55,768 bases of DNA from Gemmata massiliana (lineage in GTDB: Bacteria > Planctomycetota > Planctomycetia > Gemmatales > Gemmataceae): positions 45,276-101,043 of the forward strand of contig HG799463.1 of NCBI GenBank assembly GCA_000531095.1, given 5' to 3'. Below are positions 35,512-43,231 of the stretch, piece after piece. The notes beneath the pieces are model-generated. The model saw nothing but the letters and a program-made list of their open reading frames with translations, had not been told where the DNA came from and made no database searches. Numbering within the stretch: the first letter of the stretch is position 1; each line of letters begins with the position of its first letter. A program made the translations under genes and the position numbers.

Positions 35512-36835
35512 GTCGCCTCCTCGAACTTGGTAAACTCTGGTGCCCGGTGTGTGCATCAACGGCTGCAAATGCGGGCGGCACAACTCCCAGCGCCGCCTTC
35601 CGGTTTTGGGGAGCCTTCGGCGCTTCGCTCCCGCCCTTCTTCGATGTCGCCATCACCACGGCGGCAATCACCCCGATGACGATCAAAATAGCCGCGACGA
35701 GCCGGAAGATCTTCCAGAAGCTCCACGGCCGCTCGCCGGACACCTTACCCGTGCGCCCGTTGATAAGGATCTGGAACAATTTCTGTTGGTAGTGATAGTT
35801 CGCCAGCCACACGGGGAGCAAGCAGTGCTTGAACGTGATACCGAGGTACCGCGTATCGGTCATTTCAATGCGCTGGTGGTCGCCGCCGATGTCCCGCACA
35901 ATGAGGTGACGGATTTTCGGCTGCATCATCTCCTTCGCGACCACGAGGCCGTCTTTCAGATCCACCGCGTACCGTTCCGTCTTCAGACCCGCGAGGAACG
36001 AATCCTGAAAAGGTTCGAGTTCCCCCGTGTCCCACGGTTCGAGTCCGCTGATGAGGTGCGCGGGGATACTCTTCGAGCCGCACACGAGCATATCGTCGAA
36101 GAAGTGCTGCACCTCACCCGTAACCGGGTACCAGTTCGTTTTCGTCACCGTGCGACTGCGCTCGACCTCGTTCCCGTTGTTATCTTTCTCGGTGTAATAC
36201 TCCGTTTCTTGGTAGTCGTCGCCGCGCATCCCGCGATACTTCGTGTACGTCATCGCGTCGTAGGTCCAGTACGGCAGGTACACGCCGGCGAGTTGACCCA
36301 GGTTCGCGAGTTTCTTCAGTTCCGTTGGCGCGAACCAGAGCCCGTGGAGCCATTTGTCGAACGACTCGCGCGCCGCCCGCAAGTCCACCGCGAACGGGAT
36401 CACCGACTCCGGCGGGAGCATCCCCTCAACGACTTCGGGCTTGTTCTCGAGGTGCGTACTGCAAAACGGACAAATATCCGTGACGACTTTATCTTCGAGG
36501 AGCACCATCGCCCCGCACCCGCTGCACTTCGTCTGTGTGGAGCGCCCCGCGATCCCACCGACGTTGCCCTTCACGAGCTTGCTGGCGTACTCGTTGAAGT
36601 CGCGCTCCTCGACCTCCGCGCCGCCCGCTTCGACGTCCGACGTGTGACCGCAGTACGGGCACTTGAGTGCGCGCTCACGCGGATCGAACTCGACCTTCGC
36701 TCCGCAATTCAAGCACGGAAAGAGTTTGCCCTTCGGGGGCGCGCTCGAAACCGTCGGTTCCTTGTCCACCTGCGGTTTGGTCGCAGGGGGCAGCGGGGGC
36801 GGATCGGACGACGGGAGCGGAGGAGGTGTGCTCAT
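35420..36835 (-). CDS. Zinc-ribbon membrane protein, YdjG-like
   Basis: A 471-residue protein with a proline-rich start, two TFIIB-like zinc ribbons (FPCLNCG…LKCPYCGH at about 40-62 and TKCSGCG…DICPFCS at about 102-124), a long middle domain and a membrane helix VAAILIVIGVIAAVVMA at about 387-403. The pairing of such a protein with an SPFH protein matches YdjG and YdjI of the Bacillus subtilis pspA-ydjGHI membrane-stress operon. The last about 60 residues are basic and of low complexity, and 92 bases overlap the Fae-like gene in another frame, so the true C-terminus may have been lost by frameshift near 35600. Confidence 0.75.
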   Translation of the reverse strand: MSTPPPLPSSDPPPLPPATKPQVDKEPTVSSAPPKGKLFPCLNCGAKVEFDPRERALKCPYCGHTSDVEAGGAEVEERDFNEYASKLVKGNVGGIAGRSTQTKCSGCGAMVLLEDKVVTDICPFCSTHLENKPEVVEGMLPPESVIPFAVDLRAARESFDKWLHGLWFAPTELKKLANLGQLAGVYLPYWTYDAMTYTKYRGMRGDDYQETEYYTEKDNNGNEVERSRTVTKTNWYPVTGEVQHFFDDMLVCGSKSIPAHLISGLEPWDTGELEPFQDSFLAGLKTERYAVDLKDGLVVAKEMMQPKIRHLIVRDIGGDHQRIEMTDTRYLGITFKHCLLPVWLANYHYQQKLFQILINGRTGKVSGERPWSFWKIFRLVAAILIVIGVIAAVVMATSKKGGSEAPKAPQNRKAALGVVPPAFAAVDAHTGHQSLPSSRRRHGGADRDADGRGTRRGRQGLPLRRTGNRHR

Positions 36836-36858
36836 ATCAAAATCGAAACTCGAAGCAC

Positions 36859-36900
36859 GAAATTCAAAAAGAAGACAACCGCTGCCTCTTTTTGAATTTC
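36859..36900. repeat. 14-bp perfect inverted repeat in AT-rich spacer
   Basis: GAAATTCAAAAAGA (36859-36872) is mirrored by TCTTTTTGAATTTC (36887-36900) around a 14-base loop, between the SPFH and zinc-ribbon genes. The flanks (CGAAACTCGAAGCACGAAATT and the GGATTTGGGATTTTGAG side) look like the degenerate motifs common in planctomycete spacers. It may act as a partial terminator between the two co-directional genes. Confidence 0.6.
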
Positions 36901-36918
36901 GGATTTGGGATTTTGAGC

Positions 36919-38058
36919 TTACCCCGGAAGTGGCGGCGGTGCCGCAGCGAAGAGTGAGGCCAGTTCGGGCACGGTTTCAGCCGCGGCCCAACCCGCCATG
37001 CCCGGCCTCCACACCAGTGAAGCACGATTGATGGTGCCCGAATTGATGTGCGCGGCCAGTGTTGCCAGATCGAACGGCCCGGCCTGGGCACCGTTGATTG
37101 CCGCATGGAACGTGACCGCGGTCGGGAGTGGGGGCGGAGCGCTCGCGGTGGCGGGGGAAGTCGTGTTGCCGGGCGTCACAACGCCCGGCGCCCCCGCTGC
37201 ACCGGCAAAAGCCCCACCCATCTGCTGCCCCACGGCCAGTCCCGCACCGAGGCCCGCACCCATCCCGGCCAAACCGCCCGGGTTCGCCGCGGCCGTGGGG
37301 ATCGCTTCGGCCGTCTGGAACTTCGTGTATTGATCGAGGTTGCCGAGCACCGACATCTGCGAGCGCTTGTCGAGGGCCGCTTCGACCTCGGGCGGAAGGG
37401 AGATGTTCTCGACGAAGAACTGCGTCAGGGAGACGCCCATCTTCGCCATTTCCGGCGCGATGCGCTCGAGCGCGATCTTCCCGACCTTCTCGTAGTTCCC
37501 CGCGAGATCGAGCATCGGGATGCGCGACGCACCGAGCGCGTCGATGAACCGCGACACGACCACGTTGCGGAACTGTGCGGAAATCTCGTACAGCTCGAAC
37601 GACGGGTCGGTCGAAACGAGCTCCTTCAGGAACGTGCCCGGGTCGGTGACCTTAAAGGCGTAATTCCCGAACGCCCGCAGCCGCACCGGGCCGAACTCCG
37701 GGTCGCGGTACATGATCGGGTTCTGCGTGCCCCACTTCTGGTTCGTCCACTGTCGCGTGGAGATGAAGTACACCTCGCACTTGAACGGCGACTCGAACCC
37801 GTACTTCCACCCGAGGATGGTGGAGAGGATGGGCATGTTCTTCGTGTCGAGCGTGTACATGCCCGGCACTTTGACGTCTGCGAGTTGCCCCTCCTTCACG
37901 AACCCCGCGGCCTGCCCCTCGCGCACAACGAGTTTGGCGCCGTTCTTGATCTCGTTTTTGTGGCGCGTGAACCGGTGCGCGAGGATCTCGTTCTGGCTCG
38001 GTTCGGTCCACTCAATGATGTCGATGAACTGCCCCGACACCCAATCACGCAGCCCCAT
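36919..38058 (-). CDS. SPFH-domain protein with GYF_2 tail, YdjI-like
   Basis: A 379-residue protein. Residues about 1-255 are an SPFH/virion-core-type domain (MGLRDWVSGQFIDIIEW start, LFVREG-type strand as LVVREGQAAGFV, ISLPPEVEAALDKRSQM near its end). A glycine/alanine/proline-rich linker with GMGAGLGAGLAVGQQMGGA follows, and the C-terminal 55 residues are a GYF_2 domain (GAQAGPFDLATLAAHI…LVWRPGMAGW). GGAGGT precedes ATG 38058. In Bacillus the YdjI homologue helps tether PspA to the membrane; no pspA is visible here. It is upstream of the zinc-ribbon partner on the same strand. Confidence 0.85.
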   Translation of the reverse strand: MGLRDWVSGQFIDIIEWTEPSQNEILAHRFTRHKNEIKNGAKLVVREGQAAGFVKEGQLADVKVPGMYTLDTKNMPILSTILGWKYGFESPFKCEVYFISTRQWTNQKWGTQNPIMYRDPEFGPVRLRAFGNYAFKVTDPGTFLKELVSTDPSFELYEISAQFRNVVVSRFIDALGASRIPMLDLAGNYEKVGKIALERIAPEMAKMGVSLTQFFVENISLPPEVEAALDKRSQMSVLGNLDQYTKFQTAEAIPTAAANPGGLAGMGAGLGAGLAVGQQMGGAFAGAAGAPGVVTPGNTTSPATASAPPPLPTAVTFHAAINGAQAGPFDLATLAAHINSGTINRASLVWRPGMAGWAAAETVPELASLFAAAPPPLPG

Positions 38059-38173
38059 GACGGACCTCCGGCTAACGAGTGATGTGCAGCGGATACGCTC
38101 ATGGTGCGCGCCGCGCTGCAAGAAGGCAACGAAATCCCCGCCCGGCCCGTATTTCTCCGCGCGAACGGACCGG

Positions 38174-39250
38174 TCAATACGGTGGGAGCAGCCGTCGGGC
38201 GGCGTGAACCAGCACCCACACAAAGAACACCGCGTTCCTGATCGGCAGCGCCCACACCGCGAGCGGCTCAGCGTGCTGAGGAGTGCTCAGCCACTTTCCC
38301 TCCGCGACGCGGCCGGCGAGTTTCTCCACCCACCGAACCGAGCGCGGCCAGTCGATCGCTCCGCGAAGCCACTCCGCCGGGATGCCCGCTTTGCCGACCC
38401 GAGCACCGACGAGTGACCCCGTAATCGCCGCAGTCGTGTCCGTGTCCCCACCGCATCGGATCGCCGACTGAACTGCTGTGCGGAAGTCGTCCGGGTACCG
38501 CAACCACGCATACAGCGCCACCGGAACCGTGTGGTACATGTAACCGGTGGCACCGCGTTTCAACCCGAGGTCGAGCGCAAATTCTTCTGTCGTTCGCCCC
38601 AAATGTAAATTCTTCCCAGCCACTTCGAGCGATTCGAGTAACGGCTCCGCGGCCGGCTCGACACCGAGTAGTTCGCGGAGTTCCGCCAGGAATTGTGCCG
38701 GTTCCGACAAAGTTTCCGTTCGAGTTTTAGCCGCGTGGTAAGTAGCCCACGCGACCGCGAGTGCCCCCACTTCGGCTTTCGGGTCGGTGTGTGTGATGCG
38801 CGTGGACATGCGCACGAAGTGTTTCAAGCGTTCGGGGTCTGGCCCGAAGCACAAACCGAGAATCGGCACACGCATCGCCGGACCGTTACCAGCCGAAAAG
38901 ACGCCGCTCCGGTCCGGCGCCCAGCCGAGCCACAACTTCGCGCACGCGCGGATCGTGGCGCGCCCAGTCCCGGCCGGTATCCCTGCGGCCCACCAGCGGA
39001 GCCGGCGCGCGAGGTCGCGCTGGAATTTCACAGCATCCCCACCGGAAACCAGCAGCGCCTGTCCGGTCAAGCACGAGTGCTCGGTGTCATCGGAAAATAG
39101 ACCGCGGCGGAAGAAGAATTGGTAGCGATCGAGGTGCGGAAACAGTTTCTTCGCGCGCCGTGGGGACAAGTTCTCGCACGGCAACCCCAGCGCGTCGCCG
39201 ACCGCGAGACCGAGCACCGAACCGATAATGGCGTCGCGGTCGAGCGTCAT
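38174..39250 (-). CDS. ADP-ribosylglycohydrolase family protein
   Basis: A 358-residue DraG-like hydrolase that would remove ADP-ribose from a protein or other target using paired metal ions. The N-terminal metal motif appears as SDDTEH (53-58, usual T/S-D-D-T) and the C-terminal one as GGDTDT (267-272). GSVLGLAVGDALGLPCE at 10-26 is the usual start. The last about 30 residues form a hydrophobic helix (NAVFFVWVLVHAARRLL), suggesting membrane attachment, which is unusual for the family. It is upstream of the SPFH pair on the same strand with a 115-base gap. No ADP-ribosyltransferase is visible. Confidence 0.88.
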   Translation of the reverse strand: MTLDRDAIIGSVLGLAVGDALGLPCENLSPRRAKKLFPHLDRYQFFFRRGLFSDDTEHSCLTGQALLVSGGDAVKFQRDLARRLRWWAAGIPAGTGRATIRACAKLWLGWAPDRSGVFSAGNGPAMRVPILGLCFGPDPERLKHFVRMSTRITHTDPKAEVGALAVAWATYHAAKTRTETLSEPAQFLAELRELLGVEPAAEPLLESLEVAGKNLHLGRTTEEFALDLGLKRGATGYMYHTVPVALYAWLRYPDDFRTAVQSAIRCGGDTDTTAAITGSLVGARVGKAGIPAEWLRGAIDWPRSVRWVEKLAGRVAEGKWLSTPQHAEPLAVWALPIRNAVFFVWVLVHAARRLLPPY

Positions 39251-39272
39251 GCGACGATTATACCCGTTCCGG

Positions 39273-39506
39273 TTAGCGCCCGGTGGGACTGGGGCGATCG
39301 ATGAAACCCTTCGGACCGATGCGAAAATCGTCTTCCGAGATCGAGAGCCGCTCGCGCCCGCGGATCTTCTGCTCGTCGATCGAGTAACGGGTACCGTCCG
39401 GGGCGCGCCCGTCGGCGCGGTCCAACTGACGGGTCTCCCGCGGTCCCGCGAACCGGTTGCATCCGGCCAACGCGATCAGGGACATGACAATTAAGCGCCG
39501 GCGCAT
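39273..39506 (-). CDS. Small lipoprotein
   Basis: A 77-residue product with signal MRRRLIVMSLIALAGC and lipobox LAGC (Cys16). The polar remainder (RYSIDEQKIRGRERLSI, DDFRIGPKGFIDRPSP) is not a known domain. AGGAGCG precedes ATG 39506. It ends 22 bases before the glycohydrolase gene on the same strand and may share its transcript. Confidence 0.65.
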   Translation of the reverse strand: MRRRLIVMSLIALAGCNRFAGPRETRQLDRADGRAPDGTRYSIDEQKIRGRERLSISEDDFRIGPKGFIDRPSPTGR

Positions 39507-39809
39507 GGCTCGCTCCTGAAACGCACGAATCCGTTCGCAAGGGCATTATCGCCCTTCAGTCCAGCCCCACTCTACCTCGAAGCAAATACCCGGCCCAATG
39601 CCCCTGCGCAGCACCCGTGCGACCGGAACTCCCGGCACCGGTTACCCGACACCTTACCCCATCCTCATCTGCACGGTCCCCGAGCTTGTCTTGTGTACCC
39701 GCGTCCCGCTTCATACGATAATCCCTGACCTTCCGCACGCACCCACTTTTGCCAACCGGTCGGGCACCTTCGCCTCGGGTTGGGTTATCCCAGCGCGGGG
39801 TTCGGCGTC
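39507..39809. other. Divergent spacer before tatC
   Basis: About 300 bases with no supported gene, promoter or RNA. It should hold the tatC promoter. Confidence 0.35.
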
Positions 39810-40997
39810 ATGCCCACCAAAGCGATTCAAACGCTCGCGAAAAAGTACGACGAGTACCCCGATGACATGTTCAAGGACACGCGGATGTCCCTGGGCGAGC
39901 ACATTGAGGAACTCCGCTACCGGATGCTGAACGCGCTGAAGTGGCTGCTGTTCTTCCTGGTGATCGGCTTCGTTCTGGACTTCGTCGGGAAATCGGTCGG
40001 GAACGACAACATCGGCATCGGGATGCCCATGTTGGACGTCATTACCGAACCCGTCAAACAACAGACGCGGGACTTCTATTTCCGGGCGGCAAAGAAGTCG
40101 GCCGACGAAAAACTGGCGCAGCTCACCGATTCCACCCCGGAAGAAATCGCAAGGGTCCGTCAGAAGTTAGAGGAAAACGAGTACAACCTCAGCGCGCTGA
40201 CGGCCGAGGAACGGCGCAAGCTCCTCGGCGCGCCCGAGGAGATGCCGGTGTTCATCCCCGTGAAGGCACTAACTCCGGCCTTCGGTGCGCCCAAAGCTGA
40301 TGCGCCCGAGGAACTGCCCGTTAAACTCAAAGTCTACCCGGCGCACATCAGCAACCTGAGCAGCAAGGGCGAGGGGCTGATGGAGAGCAAGAAGTACCTG
40401 ACGACCTTGAGCGCGCAAGAATCGATGGTCGTGTACTTCAAGGTGTCGCTCCTGTGCGGGGTCGTCATCGCGTGCCCGTTCATCCTGTACCAGTTCTGGG
40501 CGTTCGTGGGCGCGGGCCTGTACCCGCACGAAAAGCGGTACGCTTACCTCTTTTTCGGGCCGAGCGTCTTCCTCTTCATCGCCGGCGTCGTGCTCTGCCA
40601 GTTCGTCGTCCTCCCGGGGGCAGTGAAAGCGCTCCTGAAGTTCAACGAGATCCTCGGGTTCGACCCGGATATCCGGCTCAACGAGTGGCTCAGCCTCGCG
40701 ATCATCCTGCCGCTCGTGTTCGGGGTCTCGTTTCAGACCCCGCTCGTGATGGTGTTCCTGAACCGGATCGGGATCTTTACCGCCGAGGACTACCTCACCA
40801 AGTGGCGGTATGCGTGCATCATCATCGCGTTCTTCGCAGCGATCATCACGCCCACGCCCGACGTCATCACGATGCTCTACCTGTTCGTACCGATGTTCGG
40901 GCTGTATATGGTGGGCATCCTCATCTGCCACCAGTTCCCCGGGTTCGACCCGAGCGAAGACACCGATTCCGAAGCGGCCGACGAAGTGGCCGTGTAA
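39810..40997 (+). CDS. tatC: Sec-independent protein translocase TatC with large periplasmic insertion
   Basis: TatC binds twin-arginine signal peptides. The 395-residue product has SLGEHIEELRYRML before helix 1, ACPFILYQFWAFVGAGLYPHEKR, GVSFQTPLVMVFL and IITPTPDVITMLYLFVPM, all typical. Between helix 1 and helix 2 (about 75-195) it carries about 120 extra residues, charged and partly coiled, in the first periplasmic loop, making it far longer than E. coli TatC (258). ATG 39810 was chosen; a TTG 30 bases upstream is possible, and neither has a strong ribosome site. At least one Tat substrate candidate is encoded in the window (47370-48683). Confidence 0.93.
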   Translation: MPTKAIQTLAKKYDEYPDDMFKDTRMSLGEHIEELRYRMLNALKWLLFFLVIGFVLDFVGKSVGNDNIGIGMPMLDVITEPVKQQTRDFYFRAAKKSADEKLAQLTDSTPEEIARVRQKLEENEYNLSALTAEERRKLLGAPEEMPVFIPVKALTPAFGAPKADAPEELPVKLKVYPAHISNLSSKGEGLMESKKYLTTLSAQESMVVYFKVSLLCGVVIACPFILYQFWAFVGAGLYPHEKRYAYLFFGPSVFLFIAGVVLCQFVVLPGAVKALLKFNEILGFDPDIRLNEWLSLAIILPLVFGVSFQTPLVMVFLNRIGIFTAEDYLTKWRYACIIIAFFAAIITPTPDVITMLYLFVPMFGLYMVGILICHQFPGFDPSEDTDSEAADEVAV

Positions 40998-40999
40998 TT

Positions 41000-41050
41000 G
41001 AAGGCGGAGAGCGAAAGGTGGGACGGCGCCCGTCCCCACCCGCCGCCTTC
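41000..41050 (+). promoter_or_regulatory. Nested stem-loop between tatC and cobA-hemD
   Basis: An outer stem GAAGGCGG (41000-41007) / CCGCCTTC (41043-41050) encloses a second hairpin, GGTGGGACGG with CCGTCCCCACC (41017-41040, one bulge). It fills the 61-base gap between the tatC stop and the next start. There is no T-run, so an attenuation, processing or translational role is more likely than termination. Confidence 0.45.
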
Positions 41051-41058
41051 TGAGCGCT

Positions 41059-42609
41059 ATGACCCCAGACCCCGCGAACCCGTTCGTGTTTCTCGTCGGC
41101 GCCGGCCCCGGCAGCCCCGGTCTACTCACCGTCCGCGGTGCCGAGGTGTTGGGGCGCGCCGACCTGGTGCTCTACGACCAACTCGTCCCCGAGCGCTTAC
41201 TCGACCTCGCGCCGCCGCACGCCGAGCGCCTCTGCGTGCGCGACCTGCCCGGGAACCACCCGGACAAGTACCCACACATCCACAAGAAGCTCATCGAAAC
41301 CGCCAACGCGGGTAAAACCGTCGTGCGGCTCAAGGGCGGCGACCCGCTCATCTTCGGGCGCGGGGGCGAGGAGGCCGAAGCGCTCCGCGCGGCCGGCCTC
41401 ACTTACGAGATCGTGCCCGGCGTCACCGCGGCACTGGCCGCGGGCGCGTATCTGGAAATCCCGCTCACGCACCGGATGTACGCGAGCAGTATCGCTCTCG
41501 TCACCGGGCATGAACTGCCAAACAAGCCCGGCAATAAGCTCGATTGGAAGGCGCTCGCCGCGTTCCCGGGCACGCTGGCGATTTACATGGGAATTGCCCG
41601 GCTCCCGGTAATTGTCGGCGAGTTGCTCAAATACGGGAAAGCTCCCGACACGCCCGCGGCAATCATCGAACGGGCTTCAACGGGTGAGCAGCGGTCGGTA
41701 TCCGCCACGTTGGGCAACCTCGAAGAAGCCCGGCGCCACGCGGGACTGGAAGCCCCGGGCCTGATCCTCGTCGGTGACACCGTCGCGCACCGCGCGCCCC
41801 AACCGTGGTTCGAGAACCGCCCGCTGTTCGGCCAGCGCGTACTCGTCACACGGCCCGCGCACCAAGCTTCGGGCATGGTGCGAAAGCTCGAACTCCTCGG
41901 CGCGGTCGTTTCGCGCCTGCACGCGGTAGAAATTCGCGAGCGCGACGACTTCACACTCGTTGATCGCGGGCTGGAGCAGATTCGACGCGGCGAGTGGGAC
42001 TGGCTCGTGTTCACGAGCGCGAACGGGGTCCACGCCCTGCTCCGCCGACTCGACGCCGTCGGGCGCGACCTGCGCGATTTGGGTCACATCAAACTGGCCG
42101 CGATCGGTCCCAAAACGGCCGACGTGCTCCGCGAATACCGGCTCCGAGCCGACGTCGTCCCCGCGACCAACTTCTCGTCCGAAGGGCTGGTCGAAGCACT
42201 GAAGCCTCATGTTGTGGGCCAGCGCGTGCTGCTCGCGCGAGCCAACCGCGGGCGCGAACTGCTCCGCGACGAACTCGCGAAGATCGCGACCGTGGACCAA
42301 ATCGCGGTGTACGACCAGGTGGACGTAACGACCCTCAGCGCGACCGTTCTCGACTCACTCCGGCGCGGGGAAATCCGTTACGTCACACTACCCAGCTCTA
42401 ACATTGCGCGTGGAGTGATCGCTAGCTTTGACGAAACGATTCGCGGGCGCGTCGAGCGCGGCGATGTCTGCCTCGTTGCGATTAGCCCGGAAACCGGCAA
42501 CGCGATCCGTGAATTGGGACTTCCAGTTGCGGCTGAAGCCAAAACCTTCACAGAAGATGGGCTGATTCAGGCCGTGGTTGAACTGACACGTGTTGAGGCC
42601 AAGCACTAA
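41059..42609 (+). CDS. cobA-hemD: Uroporphyrinogen-III C-methyltransferase / uroporphyrinogen-III synthase fusion
   Basis: A 516-residue bifunctional tetrapyrrole enzyme. Residues about 8-255 are the SAM-dependent methyltransferase (LVGAGPGSPGLLTVRG, VVRLKGGDPLIFGRGGEE, PGVTAALAAGAYLEIPLTHR) that makes precorrin-2; residues about 262-510 are HemD (RVLVTRPAHQA, LVFTSANGVHALL, IGPKTADVLRE, TNFSSEGLVEAL), which cyclises hydroxymethylbilane. Such fusions are known in several phyla. It is the branch point of heme with cobalamin and siroheme. It follows tatC by 61 bases on the same strand. Confidence 0.95.
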   Translation: MTPDPANPFVFLVGAGPGSPGLLTVRGAEVLGRADLVLYDQLVPERLLDLAPPHAERLCVRDLPGNHPDKYPHIHKKLIETANAGKTVVRLKGGDPLIFGRGGEEAEALRAAGLTYEIVPGVTAALAAGAYLEIPLTHRMYASSIALVTGHELPNKPGNKLDWKALAAFPGTLAIYMGIARLPVIVGELLKYGKAPDTPAAIIERASTGEQRSVSATLGNLEEARRHAGLEAPGLILVGDTVAHRAPQPWFENRPLFGQRVLVTRPAHQASGMVRKLELLGAVVSRLHAVEIRERDDFTLVDRGLEQIRRGEWDWLVFTSANGVHALLRRLDAVGRDLRDLGHIKLAAIGPKTADVLREYRLRADVVPATNFSSEGLVEALKPHVVGQRVLLARANRGRELLRDELAKIATVDQIAVYDQVDVTTLSATVLDSLRRGEIRYVTLPSSNIARGVIASFDETIRGRVERGDVCLVAISPETGNAIRELGLPVAAEAKTFTEDGLIQAVVELTRVEAKH

Positions 42610-42615
42610 AAACAC

Positions 42616-42646
42616 AACAGGAAGAGGTCATTACCCCCTTCCTGTT
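42616..42646. terminator. Hairpin between convergent genes
   Basis: AACAGGAAG-GG at the left pairs with CC-CTTCCTGTT at the right (42616-42646, small mismatch in the stem), seven bases after the hemD stop. A TCGTTTTCG tract follows on the plus strand. Confidence 0.6.
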
Positions 42647-42681
42647 CGCACTCGTTTTCGACCGATGGTCGATTCCGCCAG

Positions 42682-42867
42682 TTATTTCAGGTCGCGGGAA
42701 GCGTTCCACCCGAGATAAACCACAACTGCGGATGCGAGCAGACCAAAAATATCGACGATAACGAACGGGCCGCCGCCGAACGGAACTTTGGCGACCAGAT
42801 CGAGCAGGAACACCAACAGCATGAGGGCACCAACACCAAGTGCCCCAAAGCAGAGTGCCTTATCCAT
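42682..42867 (-). CDS. Small two-helix membrane protein
   Basis: A 61-residue product: MDKALCFGALGVGALMLLVFLLDL, a loop with PFGGGPF, and a second helix VDIFGLLASAVVVYLGWNA with a polar end. The pattern recalls small conserved membrane proteins of planctomycetes. AAAGGTCGGG precedes ATG 42867. Function unknown. Confidence 0.65.
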   Translation of the reverse strand: MDKALCFGALGVGALMLLVFLLDLVAKVPFGGGPFVIVDIFGLLASAVVVYLGWNASRDLK

Positions 42868-43231
42868 CGCCCGACCTTTCCGCGACCCGCGGCCGATTGA
42901 AATTGCGCCCATGACAACTAACCCCGTGTTGGCCGTCAAGATAGAAGGACGCGCCAGGATCGGACACGGTGGGAGTTACGGAGTTTTGATATTCTACCCC
43001 CCGTGCGCCTCATCGCAACGCGCCCCACTGACTCAAATCGATCCGTTTTCGTTTCGGCGCCGGGCGAACGGTACAACCACTAAACCCGACACGATAGACA
43101 CGCTCCCACTGCGCGAACCTGAGCTGGAATCGCCCCGCGGTTCCATTTACACACCCGCTCACGAACCGCTAAGTTGAACTTCACACACCCTTCGAGAATG
43201 TCCCGGACGTTCTCTCCCCTTGGAGCCGGAA
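42868..43231. other. Divergent spacer, nothing recognised
   Basis: About 360 bases between the small membrane protein and the uxaA-like gene with no supported feature. Confidence 0.35.

Noticed and set aside
40998..41058. Cobalamin riboswitch before cobA-hemD
   Set aside because: The gap is only 61 bases and lacks the B12-box; the structure there is a simple nested hairpin.
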